The notes: generated from the sequence alone by a model not told the origin. Counted from the first letter of the stretch, positions 32,501 through 44,480 are shown. The stretch: DNA of 57,347 bases from Polytrichum commune (GCA_950295325.1 OX485808.1:36357180-36414526), one strand, 5' to 3'. Program-made: numbers and translations.

Positions 32501-33347
32501 TTGAAGTGAACTTGAGGATGGATTGAAATAACATTAAAAGATTGAACCAAAAAGCGACATTGCTAGTTAGTATCCCCTTAACAACGTCCACATACGTTTA
32601 TCATTGCCACACTTCCATGCGAGATAACAGAGCCGCAATGTTCTAGGGTTTAGGGTTTAGGGGAGACAAATAAATAATTTTATTCATCATGACAATGGCC
32701 TCAAGCCTTGGAAACTCTCTCATAATTGCAACCTCCAAATGGCCCCAACCCCACCTAAATAGGTTTGCACTTGAAAGCATTGAATGGAGTTGTGGTTGGG
32801 TATACATATTGGTTAAAATATACCGTTGTGACACTTGAAAAAATTAATGTGGCCGCCACCCTTCCTCCCAATGTTGTATGTCATATACACACAAAACCAA
32901 AAAAAGATTAAATATCATAGACTAAGACATATGACGGCTGGGGTATGAGAGGGGCATTGAAAGATGCGCATTTTCTACAATAAACAGAAAACGGGGAATT
33001 CTGTCAGGAGGTTTGAAATAAGAAGGCGGGAAAGGCATCCAATGAGGAAGTCGGGCAAGTGGAGGTGGATAGTATAAAGGGGCGCACCCCCCAAAAGTTG
33101 GTTCTTTTTTGCTCTTCTCCCACTCCTGAATTCGTAGAGAGAACTCTTAGTCGGAGCTGTACTTCGAGGTTCGTTCACGCTGTTGTTCATGAGGACCTAT
33201 TCACAGCATGCAAGTCCGCAGTGAACTTTGCAATGAGATGAAATTCCACACACCTCTCAATATCCGCTGCATTATACGCCGCATTATACGCTGTATTATA
33301 CGTCGGTCGACACTAGTGTTGGCGGGTTTCAGTTTGACCCTTGTGAG
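32500..33347. other. AT-rich intergenic sequence left of the palindrome array
   Basis: It contains a telomere-type block at 32644-32662 and three short units of CATTATACGC type at about 33270-33305. No gene is supported. Confidence 0.4.
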
Positions 33348-34449
33348 GTTTGGGTCGGTCGACCCAAACCCCTCCACTAGTGTGGGCGGGTTCTAGTCTG
33401 ACCATTCTGAGGTTTGGGTCGATCGACCCAAACCCCTCCACTAGTGTGGACGGGTTCTAGTCTCACCCTTGTGAGGTTTGGGTCGGTCGACCCAAACCCC
33501 TTCACTAGTGTTGGGGGGGGGGTCTAGCCTGACCCTTGTGAGGTTTGGGTCGATCGACCCAAACCCCTTCACTAGTGTTGGGGGGGGGGGTCTAGTCTGA
33601 CCCTTGTGAGGTTTGGGTCGGTCGACCCAAACCCCTTCACTAGTGTTTGGGGGGGGGGGGGGTCTAGTCTGACCCTTGTGAGGTTTGGGTCGGTCGACCC
33701 AAACCCCCTCACTAGTGTTGGGGGGGGGGTCTAGTCTGACCCTTCTGAGATTTGGGTCGGTCGACCCAAACCCCTACCCCACTATGGGCGTTTATCGTAA
33801 AACCTTTCAGAAGGTTTGGGTCGGTCGACCCAAATTTTTTCGCACATCGTGAACGAATTGTTAATGGCCCTTACCCAAGGTACTCAGAAGGTTTGGACGG
33901 ACAGAGTAGGAACCTTATCCCATCATATGTAATGTTTGGGTCGAGCGACCCAAACCTCATCCCAGTGTGGGTGGATTTACACTGTGAAAGTTTGGGTCGA
34001 CCGACCCAAACCCTTTCCCAGTGTGGGTGGACTTACCCTGTGAAAGTTTGGGTCGACCGACCCAAACCCCTTCCAAGTGTGGTGGGTTTACCCTGTGAAA
34101 GTTTGGGTCGGTCGACCCAAACCCCTTCCCAGTGTGGATGGATTTAGCCTGTGAAAGTTTGGGTCGACCGACCCAAACCCCTATCCAGTGTGGGTGGATT
34201 AACCCCGTCAAAGATTGGGTCGGTCGACCCAACCCCTTCCCCAGTTTCGGAGGTTGTAGTTGACCATGACAAGGATTGGGTCGGTCGACCCAAAATTTTC
34301 CCCACAGCGTGATGGAATTCTAAATGGCCCTCAACCCATCATTGTACAAGGTTTGAGTCGGTCGACCGGAACCCAACCCTATCCCACGGGCAAGGTGTGG
34401 ATGGCCCTCAATCCCTGGTGCCACAGGGTTTAGGTCGGCCGACCCAAAC
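33348..34449. repeat. major palindrome array, 17 copies, upstream of G3
   Basis: Copies start at 33348, 33412, 33476, 33543, 33611, 33683, 33750, 33813, 33934, 33990, 34046, 34101, 34157, 34213, 34273, 34351 and 34428. Two sub-arrays are visible: about 64-72 bp units with CACTAGTGT and variable runs of G, then about 56-bp units with CCAGTGTGG and CTGTGAAAG. The outermost copies at the right are degenerate. The array ends about 200 bp before the G3 start codon. Confidence 0.95.
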
Positions 34450-34649
34450 TCCCACCCAAAATATTTTGTGGAACATTTTGTGGACTGGCGCATAGTATTG
34501 GGAGCTCACATTGCATTTGTGTTGCAAATGTCTTGATCCTCAGTGTCCCCATTTATCGTGATGTTTTGCATTTTCCAATATTTGATTTTTTTGGACCCTT
34601 ACGTTGTGTCCATGTTTGTTGAGGTTTCATGTGCATTTGTGTAGGCGCA

Positions 34650-37600
34650 ATGGAGGGAGTTGGTGGAAGAGGGGATTCCTTCTCTAAAGACATGGGCAGC
34701 ACCCAATCTCTGTCTGGGGATGAGCTAGACATTGTCGGGGAGGATAGTTTTGATGACAGTGCAGATGAAGGTCATTTGGGGAGTCCTTCGCCATCTGACC
34801 CTTTTTGCCCCATTGTGGAATGTGCGGGGCTTTCACGAGCTTCATGGGTGAATTTGGATGTGGTACTTGTTAATGACAGTGGAGTTGCTGTGGCGGAGGG
34901 TATTTGTCGTAACACACATCCACAAGATTGCATTGATGAACACTCCCTTGGCACCGAGGACGTTGGAGTTGTTATATTAGAATCACTTGTACATTCGGAA
35001 GTCAATCCAACTCATAGGTTCTCGTTGCGAAGGTGGCCGTTGAGGAATGTGACAATTGAGGGGGTTAGTTTGCGCGACCATGAGCGACGACACGTCCAAA
35101 TCCAACAGGAGCTCCAAGCAAACATTCGGCCACGCAAAGGCCTTCGGAAGTACGAAACATTGACACGTCCTACTCCGTCTGCAAATAAGTGTAAACGTCA
35201 AAGGTTGCTCTGTGAGGAGTCTATTAGAGAAGTTGCTACGAAGGATTGTTGTGTACATCGTTGTTGCCAATTGTTCCCAAGAGATAAATTGAAGGCCATC
35301 CGTGAAGAAATGTGGCTTGGAGATTTCCGTCTAAGATCCACCAAAAAACTTGATGTCCATAGGGCGATACATGTGAACGGAGCGGGTCGCAAGGTCATCA
35401 CCCTTGAGAGCATAGACGTGTGTTGTACGGCATGGTACACCATTCACGGTGTGTCGAAAGCGGAATTTTATAGACAAGCCGCGTATGCCAATGAAGGCCG
35501 CCGTGCCCGTCACCATGGGAACACGGGCTTAAAGAAACCAAGAGAAGCAACGAGACAAGCAACAGCCACTCTGGCAACCATCATTGTCCCCCTTGCCGAT
35601 GCAATGCCGCACAAAACACGGACACTCGCAACCGGTGAAAAGGTTGTGGAGAAGGTTCTTCCTACAGGCACGAAATGGAAAGACATATTGTTGGACGTAA
35701 ACGCAGTTGGCGAGAAGGCCGGGTTGGACCCTATTTCGTTGTCGAAACTGAGTGCTATCAAAAAAGCTCACTTTAGCGAATACATCACAAAAAGACAAGG
35801 CGACAAATTTGCCCGTTGTTCCAAATGCGAGAAGTTGAAACGCCTTCGAGATGCACACACGATGGGGACAGAGTCCTATGCCGCACATCAAATGAACTAT
35901 TTCAAGCATGTGAACATGCAAGAGGCACACCGTAATGATTACTACACAAATAGAGCTTTGTCCATCTCCAGGCCTTTGGAAGTCCTTACAATCATCCATG
36001 ACAAAATGGACCATGCCAAAACAGCCTCACCATGTTTTGCAAATCGAATAAAAGCCACGGACGGCCTTTTTAAGCTTCCTGTTTCGGTTACAGGTGATTT
36101 TGATAACAATTGCATTGCATTACCTAAACACAAATTTGTGCGTTTAGGTTTGTACTTGGGGCCATACATGTACACCATGTGAATTTTTTGGTGTTATAGT
36201 TGAATATTAAACCATTGGGTTGCCTTTGCAGGAATGATTGCACATGGGCATGGAGATGTCAAGTATGCTCATTATGCTCTTGATTTGTATCCGGGGGATT
36301 CAAACCACACGATAGGGTCATTTGCAAAGCTTTTACGTGATTTGGAGAAACCGCCGTCCTATTCATCAAGATTGCTATTTGAAAACTCGGGATCAACACC
36401 TCTATATGAAGCGGTCTTGGATGGAAGAGATGTATGCGTGCACTCATTGCCGGAGCCACCAAGTGAAGATGTGATTGCCAAGAATTTGCCCCCAACTCTG
36501 CGTGTCCAATTGGACAATTGTGCGAAGGACAATAAAAGTAGATATGTTTTTGCATATTGGTCGTTGTTGGTTGCGAAAGGCATTTTCAAGGAGGTTTTTG
36601 TGTCCTTTCTATTGGTAGGCCACACGCACGATGATATTGATGCGTCCTTTGGGCGGTGGAGCATGAAGTTGCGCGAGGAGGATTTTCCAACAATCCCATT
36701 GTTGATGAAGTCGTACATGGATTTGGAGAACATTCCCGTCATCCCACATATGATAGAGGAGGTTCCAGACTTCAAGGCATTTATAGAACCGTATATTCGA
36801 AGCGGAGCTCACCGATTGATCGGGCATACGAAGGCACAACAATTTCGGTTCTACGTGCGTGACGATGGTGTCCCCGCCATGCAATACAAGTTGTTGTGCA
36901 CATCACAAGACTGGAGCCCGCCGGAGGGTCTCCTTGTATGGCGTGTTGATGGGGAAGGAAGGACGATGTTGCCTGACGGAGAGCCTAAGCCTTGCAAACC
37001 AATACCCATGAAGAATTTGGAGGACATTTGTAAAGGCATATCAGGCTTCATACAATATTGGGAGAGTTTGAGGGTAGCGGATGTTGGTGGATCGTGTTGG
37101 CTTCGTTACGGATGTTGGATACAATATTGGACACGTGTTCGTGGTGCTTTGGCAAACCTTCATGAAGATACACCCCTTACTTTAAGGCATGGGTTTTGGC
37201 CACAAACACGTGTCAATGTACAAGCTTCGGAAGCTAGTCTTTTGGGAAATGGAGAGGTTCGAGAGGAGTTTGATGTGGACGACCATTACGTGGGGCCTGC
37301 TAGTAGTCGTCCGCCACCATCTTTCCGCATTGCAGTGGATTGTCATGAAGGTTATATGCTCATTTTGCGTCCTGGAGATGAGACATATGCAAAGCCAGTG
37401 TGGGTGGCAAGAGCTTTGTCCAAACCAAATTTTGTAACTTCCAGCCCTCATTTTCGACAAATACAAGTAGAGTACTACCAACCGACATCACGGAATGAAG
37501 ATGTTGTTCGGCATTATACAGGCTGGGATACAAACCCTAACTTTCGGTGGAAGGTGGATTCTGAGCATGGTCCATCTTGGATAGATACAGATTCCATATT

Positions 37601-37718
37601 CATAGCATGGAAACCACGGAAAAATCATAGTGGATCGGTGTCCATCCCTCAAAAGTACATAACTTTTGCAAAAGACAACCTTGCTCGGATCGCAGAAGAA
37701 GCAACCCACGTTAAATGA
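34650..37718 (+). CDS. G3: putative DDE/RNase H-fold transposase (DUF7869-like)
   Basis: The ATG at 34650 follows a TTTGTGTAG acceptor-like site. Exon 1 is 34650-36147 and exon 2 is 36232-37718; the 84-nt intron (TTTAG/GTTTGT ... TTTGCAG) is the only phase-compatible choice found. The product has 994 residues with no stop or frameshift. It has a Cys-rich motif DCCVHRCC (about 198) and a CSKC motif (about 392). Three acidic sites are in the order expected of an RNase H-like nuclease: IIHDKMDHAK (about 450), QLDNCAKDNKSRY (about 593) and LLVGHTHDDID (about 628). I know this combination from the family called DUF7869 (name from memory), mobile-like in plants, algae and invertebrates. Transposase activity is inference. 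The palindrome array lies immediately upstream. Confidence 0.65.
36148..36231 (+). other. G3 intron
   Basis: An 84-nt intron keeps the frame (Gly codon split 1+2). Two nearer GT sites (36170, 36179) would shift the frame. Confidence 0.65.
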
Positions 37719-38234
37719 GAAGTTGGTAGGATTGTGTTAGCATGATTATAGTGTAATATGTAATTCGACGAATATATATTACTCATATGTGTGCTCCTCA
37801 AACTTGGGGCAAAGTTTGGGTAGAACTTGCGAATGCTATATTGTTTGGGGTTGGATGAATATTCATTTACTATATTTCAATACAAATGTGAAGTTCATTT
37901 TTTTATTAAGTTTGGGACTAAATTGTCCATTGAAGAAAAATGCATTTATTGCATGCACTTTGTATATTGCAATGTCTATATTTTATTGACCATGCTAATA
38001 ATATAAACCATTTTATATGTTTATTGGATGAAACTAGTTTGGAGTGCTCTACCCAAAGTGTTTTTGTTGATGAAGTTGGTGTTGAGTGCTCTACCATATG
38101 TGCTTATGTCCACACATAATAGATTTGGGATATTAGAACATATAATATATTTGAGATTGTTCGCAATATAGTTTCGGAACACGGAATGTTGTTTGATCCA
38201 TATATTAATTTGAGACTAGAGAAAGTCTCAATTT
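37719..38234. other. AT-rich region between G3 and G4
   Basis: Presumed G3 3'UTR and G4 upstream region. No motif beyond AT-rich sequence is seen. Confidence 0.4.
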
Positions 38235-39448
38235 AACGAATATAGTGTTGAAGGTGATTTTCGTGTGGTGAGACATAGTCCAGCCGTGCGTGTTCTCACC
38301 AGGAAAGATATCGAAGACCGCGCATGGGTTAAGGCCAATGTGAAGTTCCCTGCTGGAAACGCTGCGTGCACTCCTCCTCCGCCTACGTCTGTTGAAGTAA
38401 GCGGATTATACACCCTCATCACCGAGGTCAAGTGCGACTAGATGCCATTGGAGCTCCTCAACGATCCGTAGGCGTGCATAGAATTCCTTCATAAGATGGT
38501 GGAGGATGGCACCCTCGGAGTTAAACTCTCCAGCGCATTTGGGACGTGGTATTTTTTCGGCAATGCGGTACGTTTTGTCATTCTGGATTTATGTCATTCA
38601 ATATCGTTGAGTTGCTGTATATGTCCATATATTTGTATTGTAATTGGCATAAACCCCAACACCCTGAATGATTGGAGTGGATATATGCAGCTTTAGAATA
38701 ATCGCAACCCTGAAGAACACATGGATGTACTTCAAAATATAAAGAATCAAACGCGGTGCTTCAATAGCCCTTCGGACGTGCAGAGGTACGAGGAACTCAT
38801 GCGACTGAAGGACTACCTCGAATATAGAATACGCACCCGGGAGTACGAGGCAAAATTAGCAGCTGCAAATGGGAATGCTGAGGAGTTGCGTAGTAATTAC
38901 GTCAAGGCGAAGCTCGACAAATTTGATAATGCAGAAAAAAATCGCGCTGAACATGAGAAGTGGGGATGGTCCCCGCTTTACCGTATTTTCAAAGAGTGGC
39001 CCTTGTCGAACTTTCCTAATTCTCCTTGGGCACACACGCAGGAGGAGTGGGTAGGGTTAGAAAAAACATTGTTAGAAAATGTCAGCACCGAACCTCTCTC
39101 ACTTGAAGTAGAGTGTCCGCATATTGTGCGAGCTTTCTTGGTACTGTTTAGGACATTACATGGTCACACTCGCCCACTTCCTCATCCTGACGTTGGTCTT
39201 ATGTTAGACTACATCCTAGCATTTGCAGAAGACAATGATAAGTCTATTGCATTGACAAATGTAGTCCATAATTTAGCTACAACAGGGTGGGCTTTATTTC
39301 CGGGCATTCAATCTGTGGATGATAACTATAGCATCCTCCATTCAGACACAATTGCATTGCTTGGTTACGATCCAAGATGCAGGTTGCAGTTGTGGAGAAG
39401 ATCCAAGCATTCATTGGCAGGCTAGCACATAGGGCAGTCTCCGACATG
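38235..39448 (+). pseudogene. G4: 5' part of a decayed Ulp1-associated gene
   Basis: A frame from 38235 to 38567 encodes FRVVRHSPAVRVLTRKDIED and FGTWYFFGNA, with two in-frame TAGs. A 123-nt intron (GCG/GTACGT ... ATATGCAG, 38568-38690) joins in phase to a second exon that starts with another TAG and then runs open to 39425. The second exon encodes a charged helical segment (about 38790-38960, rich in Glu, Lys, Arg) and a globular part with WPLSNFPNSPWAHT. Near 39375 a one-base shift reaches a frame ending at a GTAAGG donor (39449). All three TAGs fit CAG-to-TAG change. The product is unknown; the link to the Ulp1-like 3' part rests on strand, order and similar decay. Confidence 0.45.
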
Positions 39449-39606
39449 GTAAGGATGGGGTGGTGTCACCAAAAAGCCTCCACCCTTCAATTTCGTCCTA
39501 GCCCGAATGGAGAAGTTTATAATGACATGTAGAGATTTTTCTCTTTGTAACACAATGTATGATTCCAATCTATCGTTGGAATATACGCAACTTAGCCAAG
39601 TCGTTA

Positions 39607-39774
39607 CTATGTCTTTTTACACTCCTTAATCTCGGGTAATGTCACATCCTTGTACTTCTCTAAAGTCCACCCGGCCGCTTTGGCCACGCATGCCTTCAAA
39701 GATATCCCTCTTGTGAAGCAAGTCCTTGCCGTCGACTCCACACTATTACATGAGCTCTCCCTTGTAGATTCCAT
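39607..39774 (-). CDS. LTR-encoded short conserved ORF (55 aa), copy 3
   Basis: ATG at 39774, TAG at 39607-39609, 55 residues, open throughout. The core GISLKACVAKAAGWTLEKY matches copies 1 and 2. The N- and C-terminal parts diverge (MESTRESS start, KKT end). Confidence 0.55.
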   Translation of the reverse strand: MESTRESSCNSVESTARTCFTRGISLKACVAKAAGWTLEKYKDVTLPEIKECKKT

Positions 39775-39782
39775 GTAAGCTT

Positions 39783-39800
39783 AAGTATTAAAAAATACTT
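39783..39800 (-). promoter_or_regulatory. conserved LTR hairpin (element C)
   Basis: AAGTATT and AATACTT pair around TTTT. Relative to copy 1, a G-C pair is replaced by A-T on both sides of the stem. Confidence 0.6.
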
Positions 39801-40159
39801 GTAAGCCTTATGGTAGTTTCACAAGCTTTAATAATTCCTCCCTACTTGTGATCACAAGTAATGGCTCTTGTTCTCCTAGTGTTGTATGAGCCCCGTACGT
39901 GATTTAGCCTAAGCTCGCTTCTAATATCATTAAGCATAAGTCCTTCCCCTTTCAACTAATCTTATCCTAATGTTAATACTTAAGTTAGCTTTCAACTAAC
40001 TATGCCTAAGGTTTAGACCGGCTCAATCAATGATCGGGGAGAACCGGCAGTTAGTTACGAATGAACAGGTTGAGCTTGAGAGATAATCGGTTGAAGTTGA
40101 AGACTGCTGGAAATACCCGATCATTTCAGAGGAATCTATATAATATACCCCAAGCTAAT

Positions 40160-40640
40160 AAATAAAAACAGGAGGATGGCAACCTGTAACCATTTGGACT
40201 TGCAAACAGTAGGATCTCAACTGGTTATGCCCAAAACCCATCCAACCAGTTAGAGAAAACTACAGAATATACCCCAAGCTAATAATATTACCAGTTAGAC
40301 TTGCAAACAGTAGGATCTCAACTGTAACCGGTTGGACTTGCAGAAAGTAGGCTCTCAACCTGTAACCGGTTGGACTTGCAGACAGTAGGATTTCAACCTG
40401 TAACCGGTTGGACTTGCAAACAGTAGGCTCTCAACCTGTAGCCGGTTGGACTTGCAGACAGGAGGATCTCAACAGGTTACCGGTTGGACTTGCAGACAGG
40501 AGGATCTCAACAGGTTATGCCCAGAAATTTGTCTGACCAGCTTAGAGGGGACTATAGAATATAACCCGATCTAATAAAGGAAAACAGGAGGATGTGGACA
40601 TGTAACCGGTTGGGATTGTAAACTCTAGGATCTCAACAGG
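40160..40640 (-). repeat. minisatellite inside LTR of element C
   Basis: On the plus strand, roughly ten units of about 40 bp contain ACCGGTTGGACTTGCAGACA and GTAGGATCTCAAC. The unit is unrelated to those in the other family X LTRs. Confidence 0.85.
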
Positions 40641-41420
40641 TTATGCCCAAAAATGTATCCGGCCCTCAACTGAAGGATTACTTAGCAAAACTAAATGCTC
40701 CACTCTCAATATAAACTTTCCGACAAAACTAGATGCTCAATCCTTCATACATAACACTTATAAGTCCAAACCATTATGTAAATCCAAGTACTACAATTGA
40801 AAGCTATAAGATAAATTCTAAATTCTTCAAACTCAAGCTACTTCTAGTCAAGAGGTCAAGCCCTCTTCAAGGCCAAATAGCCTTGGCTCTCCAACTACAA
40901 ACTAAGCACACACATGTGCTCCAATCTTGCTTCCAACACCCACACTTATAACCCGTGGGGTGCCTTGGAGCACGAACGAAAGAGAGGAGGAGTGAGGGAA
41001 GAATGAGGGATTATATAGTGAGTTTGAGGGGGTGAGCACCCTCAAGGCTCACGATAAGCCCTCGAGATTTCCTCCTACTTTGTAGGCTCTAATCTTATCT
41101 CCTAAGCCTTCCTCCCTCAAATGATCAACAAGGATCTTAATTCAAGCATTTAACTAACCTTGGCTTTCTACCTACCACACTTTACCAAGGTTTGTCCTTC
41201 TCCTACTTAAATCCACTCCACAAAAGCCTAATGCTTCAAACTAAGTTTTCTTCAAGCTTCACTCTTTTTATATTTTTGTGAATAATCATAAATCACCAAA
41301 ATACCACTTGTAATGTTTTACAAGTGTGAACAACCAATGTGGGCATCAATTTTGGGCTCACATTATTGGCGACCATCTGGGACCGACTCCTAGAATGTCT
41401 TGCTTGAAGTCAAGTCGTCT

Positions 41421-44399
41421 TCATGTGTGGAATTGCTTGCATCTGCTTCCGGCCGTTCGCGTCGGGAAGCTTTGTCCGTTGAGTGTCTCCAATTGCACCG
41501 AATTATTAGGCCATGTATTCGCCACAATGTAAGGACCTAACCAAACCGCATCAAACTTCCCCGGAAAATCTTTTTTCTTCCCGTCTTGGAGCATAACCAA
41601 CATTCCTCTCTCTAATGCTCTCTTCTTATGACGCTTGTCAAAAATAACCTTCCTTCGTCTTTGGATTGCCTCCATGTGTTGAGCGGCCCTCCGCCTCTTC
41701 TCATCCAACTCCTCTAGATTCTCTAGCCTATTTCTTAAAGACTCATTGTCGTTGAGGCGTGTCCCTATTGCAACCCTTAATGACTCTACCTCAAATTCAA
41801 TAGGAAGTGTAGCCTCAATACCGTACAAAAAAAAAAATGGAGTTGTTTGTGTTGTCACCTTGTAAGTTGTCCGATAAGCCCACAAAGCCGCGTTTAGCTT
41901 TACGTCCCAATCTCTCTTTGAATCGATGACCGTCTTGCGTAAAATGCCGACTAGAATGCCGTTCACTCGCTCGGTTTGGCCATTAGTTTGAGGGTGATAG
42001 GGAGTTGTCTTCCTATGGTCGATTTTAAACCTTTGAGTCATCTCGGAAATGAGGTCATTAAGAAAATGAGTTCCTCTATCACTAACTAGAATCTTTGGGA
42101 CCCCAAACCTAGTAATGATATTTTCGTACATGAATGCAGCGGCATGTGCGGCCGTGTCGGTTTTGACCGCCTTAGCCTCCGCCCATTTAGTCAAATACTC
42201 GGTAGCTACAACAATGTAGGCCATCCCCCTCGAAGAGTGGGGATGGACCTCCCCTACATAATCTATTCCCCATTTCTCAAAGGGAACTAGTGGTAATGAA
42301 ATGTGTAATGGCATCTTCATCCTAAGGTCATTTCTAGCGTACCTTTGGCAAGCATCACACCTTTTAACATAGTCGTGTGAATCCTGGAATAATGTAGGCC
42401 AAAAGTAACCCGCTTTAAGGATTTTCTGGCCGGTAAGTTGGCCAGAAAAATGCCCTCCACAAGCACTATCATGACATGCCTCTAGAATATCCGGAACCTC
42501 TACTTGCGATACACATCTTCTCAAGATGGTATCCGCTCCTCTCCTGAATAATCTATTGCCTATCACGGCAAAGTGCCTACTATTGACTCTAACCTTTATT
42601 TTCTCCTCCTTGGTCCATTCGGATGGTAATTGTTGAGTGGTCAGGAATTCTACAATTCCGACATACCAATCCGGTGTGGACGTGACTACAAACAATCTAT
42701 CATCCATGAGGCTATCGTCTATTGGCGTAGTGCCCATCTCCTCCGACAATCTAGACAAGTGGTCGGCTTGTAAATGCATGCAACCCGGTTTATATTCCAC
42801 CGTGTAATCAAACTCTTCAAGTAACAAAATCCACCTAGCCAACCTTCCACTCAACTCCGGCTTGTTAACCAAATACTTAATGGCCATGTGGTCCACAAAA
42901 AATACTACCGGATTACAAATAAAATAGTGCCTAAACTTCTTGACCGAAAATACCATGGCTAGACACTCTCTCTCCGTAGTGGAGTAATTCCTCTCCGCGG
43001 AAGTCAATTGCTTACTAGCGTAAGCTACGGGTAGATCCTTCCCCTTCTCTCCCGTAGATTGACACAAGGCACTACCGACCGCTACATTGCTAGCATCACA
43101 ATACACATGAAAAGGTTTTTCCCAATCCGGGGGCCTTAAGACGGGATAAGTGCTCAATTTGGACCTCAATTCAACAAAGGCTTTTTGGCACTCATCCGTC
43201 CAAACAAATCTAACATCCTTCTTGAGCAATTGAGTGATAGGGACCGCTATCTTTGCAAAATCCGGAATCAACTCCCTATACCACCCCACATGACCTAACA
43301 ATTTCGAGATCCCCTTGGCATTTTTCGGAGTTTCTAACCCATCAATGACCGCGATCTTGTCGGGATCCGGTTCTCTCCCATTTTCACTCACAACATAACC
43401 CAACAAAACTCCCCTTTGTACCCCTAGAAATGTCTTGTCCAGGTTTATTGCCAACCGCATTTGCCTACACCTAATTAAGGCCTCTCTCACACAATGCACA
43501 TGCTCCTTAGTACTAGATTGGGTACTAAAATCATCAATATAAACCGTCATGGATTTGAAGAGCAAGTCGCTGAAGATATACATGACTAGTCGTTGGAACG
43601 TTGCCGGTGCGTTGCATAAACCAAATGGCATCACCACCCATATGAAAGTCCCCCAAGGTGTTGTAAATGCCGTCTTGTGCAAATCCGCTAGTGCTATGGC
43701 TACTTGGTTGTAGCCGGCGTATCCATCCATGAATGTGTACCTCTCATGACCCCCTACCTCCTCTAACAACAAGGTAATGAACGGCAAAGGAAAGTGATCA
43801 TTTTGCGTATAATCATTGAGCTTCCTATAGTCTACACAAACTCTAAGCTTCCCATTTTTCTTTTTCACTAACACCATAGGAGAAACCCAATCCGTAATGT
43901 CTACCGGCTTTATAAACCCAGCCTGCAACAACCTCTCTAATTCTGCCTTGACCAATAATTGCAATCTAGGATTCTTCCTTCTCTTTTTTGTCTCACCGAT
44001 TTAGAGCCCGGAACTAACGGAATACGATGCTCAACCATCTCTCTAGGAATCCCCTTGAGCTCATCGTATGACCAAGCAAAGGTATCACTAAACTCATCTA
44101 TCAAGTCACTATACTCCTTAATCTCCTTCTTATCGAGTTTAGAGCCCATCTTCATTGGTCTAACTTTCCCATCCTTCATTTTGACATCCACAAACTTCCA
44201 ATCTTCTTCGACCACTCGTGTTTGCTCCTTGGTATCTCTATACCAATCGTTGGGTACATTAAAGTAGTCCTTGACATCATAATCCACTATAATGCCCGTA
44301 GAAGTAGTTTTAAAATGCAAAGTGGGCTCTAATTTTGAGAGTTCTAACATGGCCTCTTCATCTTGAGTCCCATCTACATGTACCAAACTCACATCACTC
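41421..44399 (-). pseudogene. element C pol (RT, RNase H, integrase), one frameshift
   Basis: Two overlapping frames: 44401-43937 (pre-RT linker with PNDWYRD and GIPREMVEHRIPL) and 43964-41421 (847 codons). The second has RT motifs (FMDGYAGYNQ, MPFGLCNAPATFQ, catalytic YIDD), RNase H (FHVYCDASN), an integrase HHCC finger (HDSACGGH...CDACQRYA), the integrase core (WGIDYVGE, SDRGTHF, PQTNGQTERVNG) and the GPY module. A one-base shift near 43965-43985 separates the two frames. Gag and protease are missing. The catalytic residues I can see are conserved, so decay is recent. It has no chromodomain and groups by its integrase tail with element B. Confidence 0.88.
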
Positions 44400-44480
44400 A
44401 ATAATCATAAAACACTAAAACATCATTTGTAATGGTTTACAAGAGTTAAAACAAACATGTGGACCCATTTTGGGCTCACA
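44400..44480 (-). repeat. 81-bp stub of a family X LTR
   Basis: It begins TGTGAGCCCAAAATGGG at 44480 and is cut within TATGATTATT, where it fuses to pol. Confidence 0.85.

Larger units (their letters stand above)
39464..41362 (-). repeat. 3' LTR of element C (family X)
   Basis: On the minus strand it starts TGTGAGCCCAAAATTGATG at 41362 and ends near 39464 with a degraded GGTGACA end. It contains TATATAA, its own minisatellite (40160-40640), the hairpin (39783-39800) and the short ORF (39774-39607). Confidence 0.85.
39464..44480 (-). mobile_element. Ty3/gypsy element C (family X LTR), truncated and probably chimeric
   Basis: On the minus strand it has an 81-bp 5' LTR stub (44480-44400), pol (44399-41421) and a full 3' LTR (41362-39464). 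The stub starts TGTGAGCCCAAAATGG and joins pol directly after TATGATTATT, so the rest of the 5' LTR, PBS, gag and protease are gone. The stub and the matching 81 bp of the 3' LTR differ at about a fifth of positions, and the flanks (GGTGG and CTCCC) show no TSD. That suggests recombination between two elements. The TATATAA in the 3' LTR (minus strand, 41011-41017) confirms orientation. Confidence 0.85.

Noticed and set aside
33348-34449. Bacterial parS sites
   Set aside because: The palindrome does not match the known parS consensus TGTTTCACGTGAAACA. Only an analogy is proposed.
41335-41400. PBS-like TTGGCGACCATCTGGGACCGA after CTCACA, suggesting element C lies on the plus strand
   Set aside because: The pol ORFs and the TATATAA box of the LTR are both on the minus strand, so TGTGAGCCC at 41362 is the LTR start and the match is probably coincidental.
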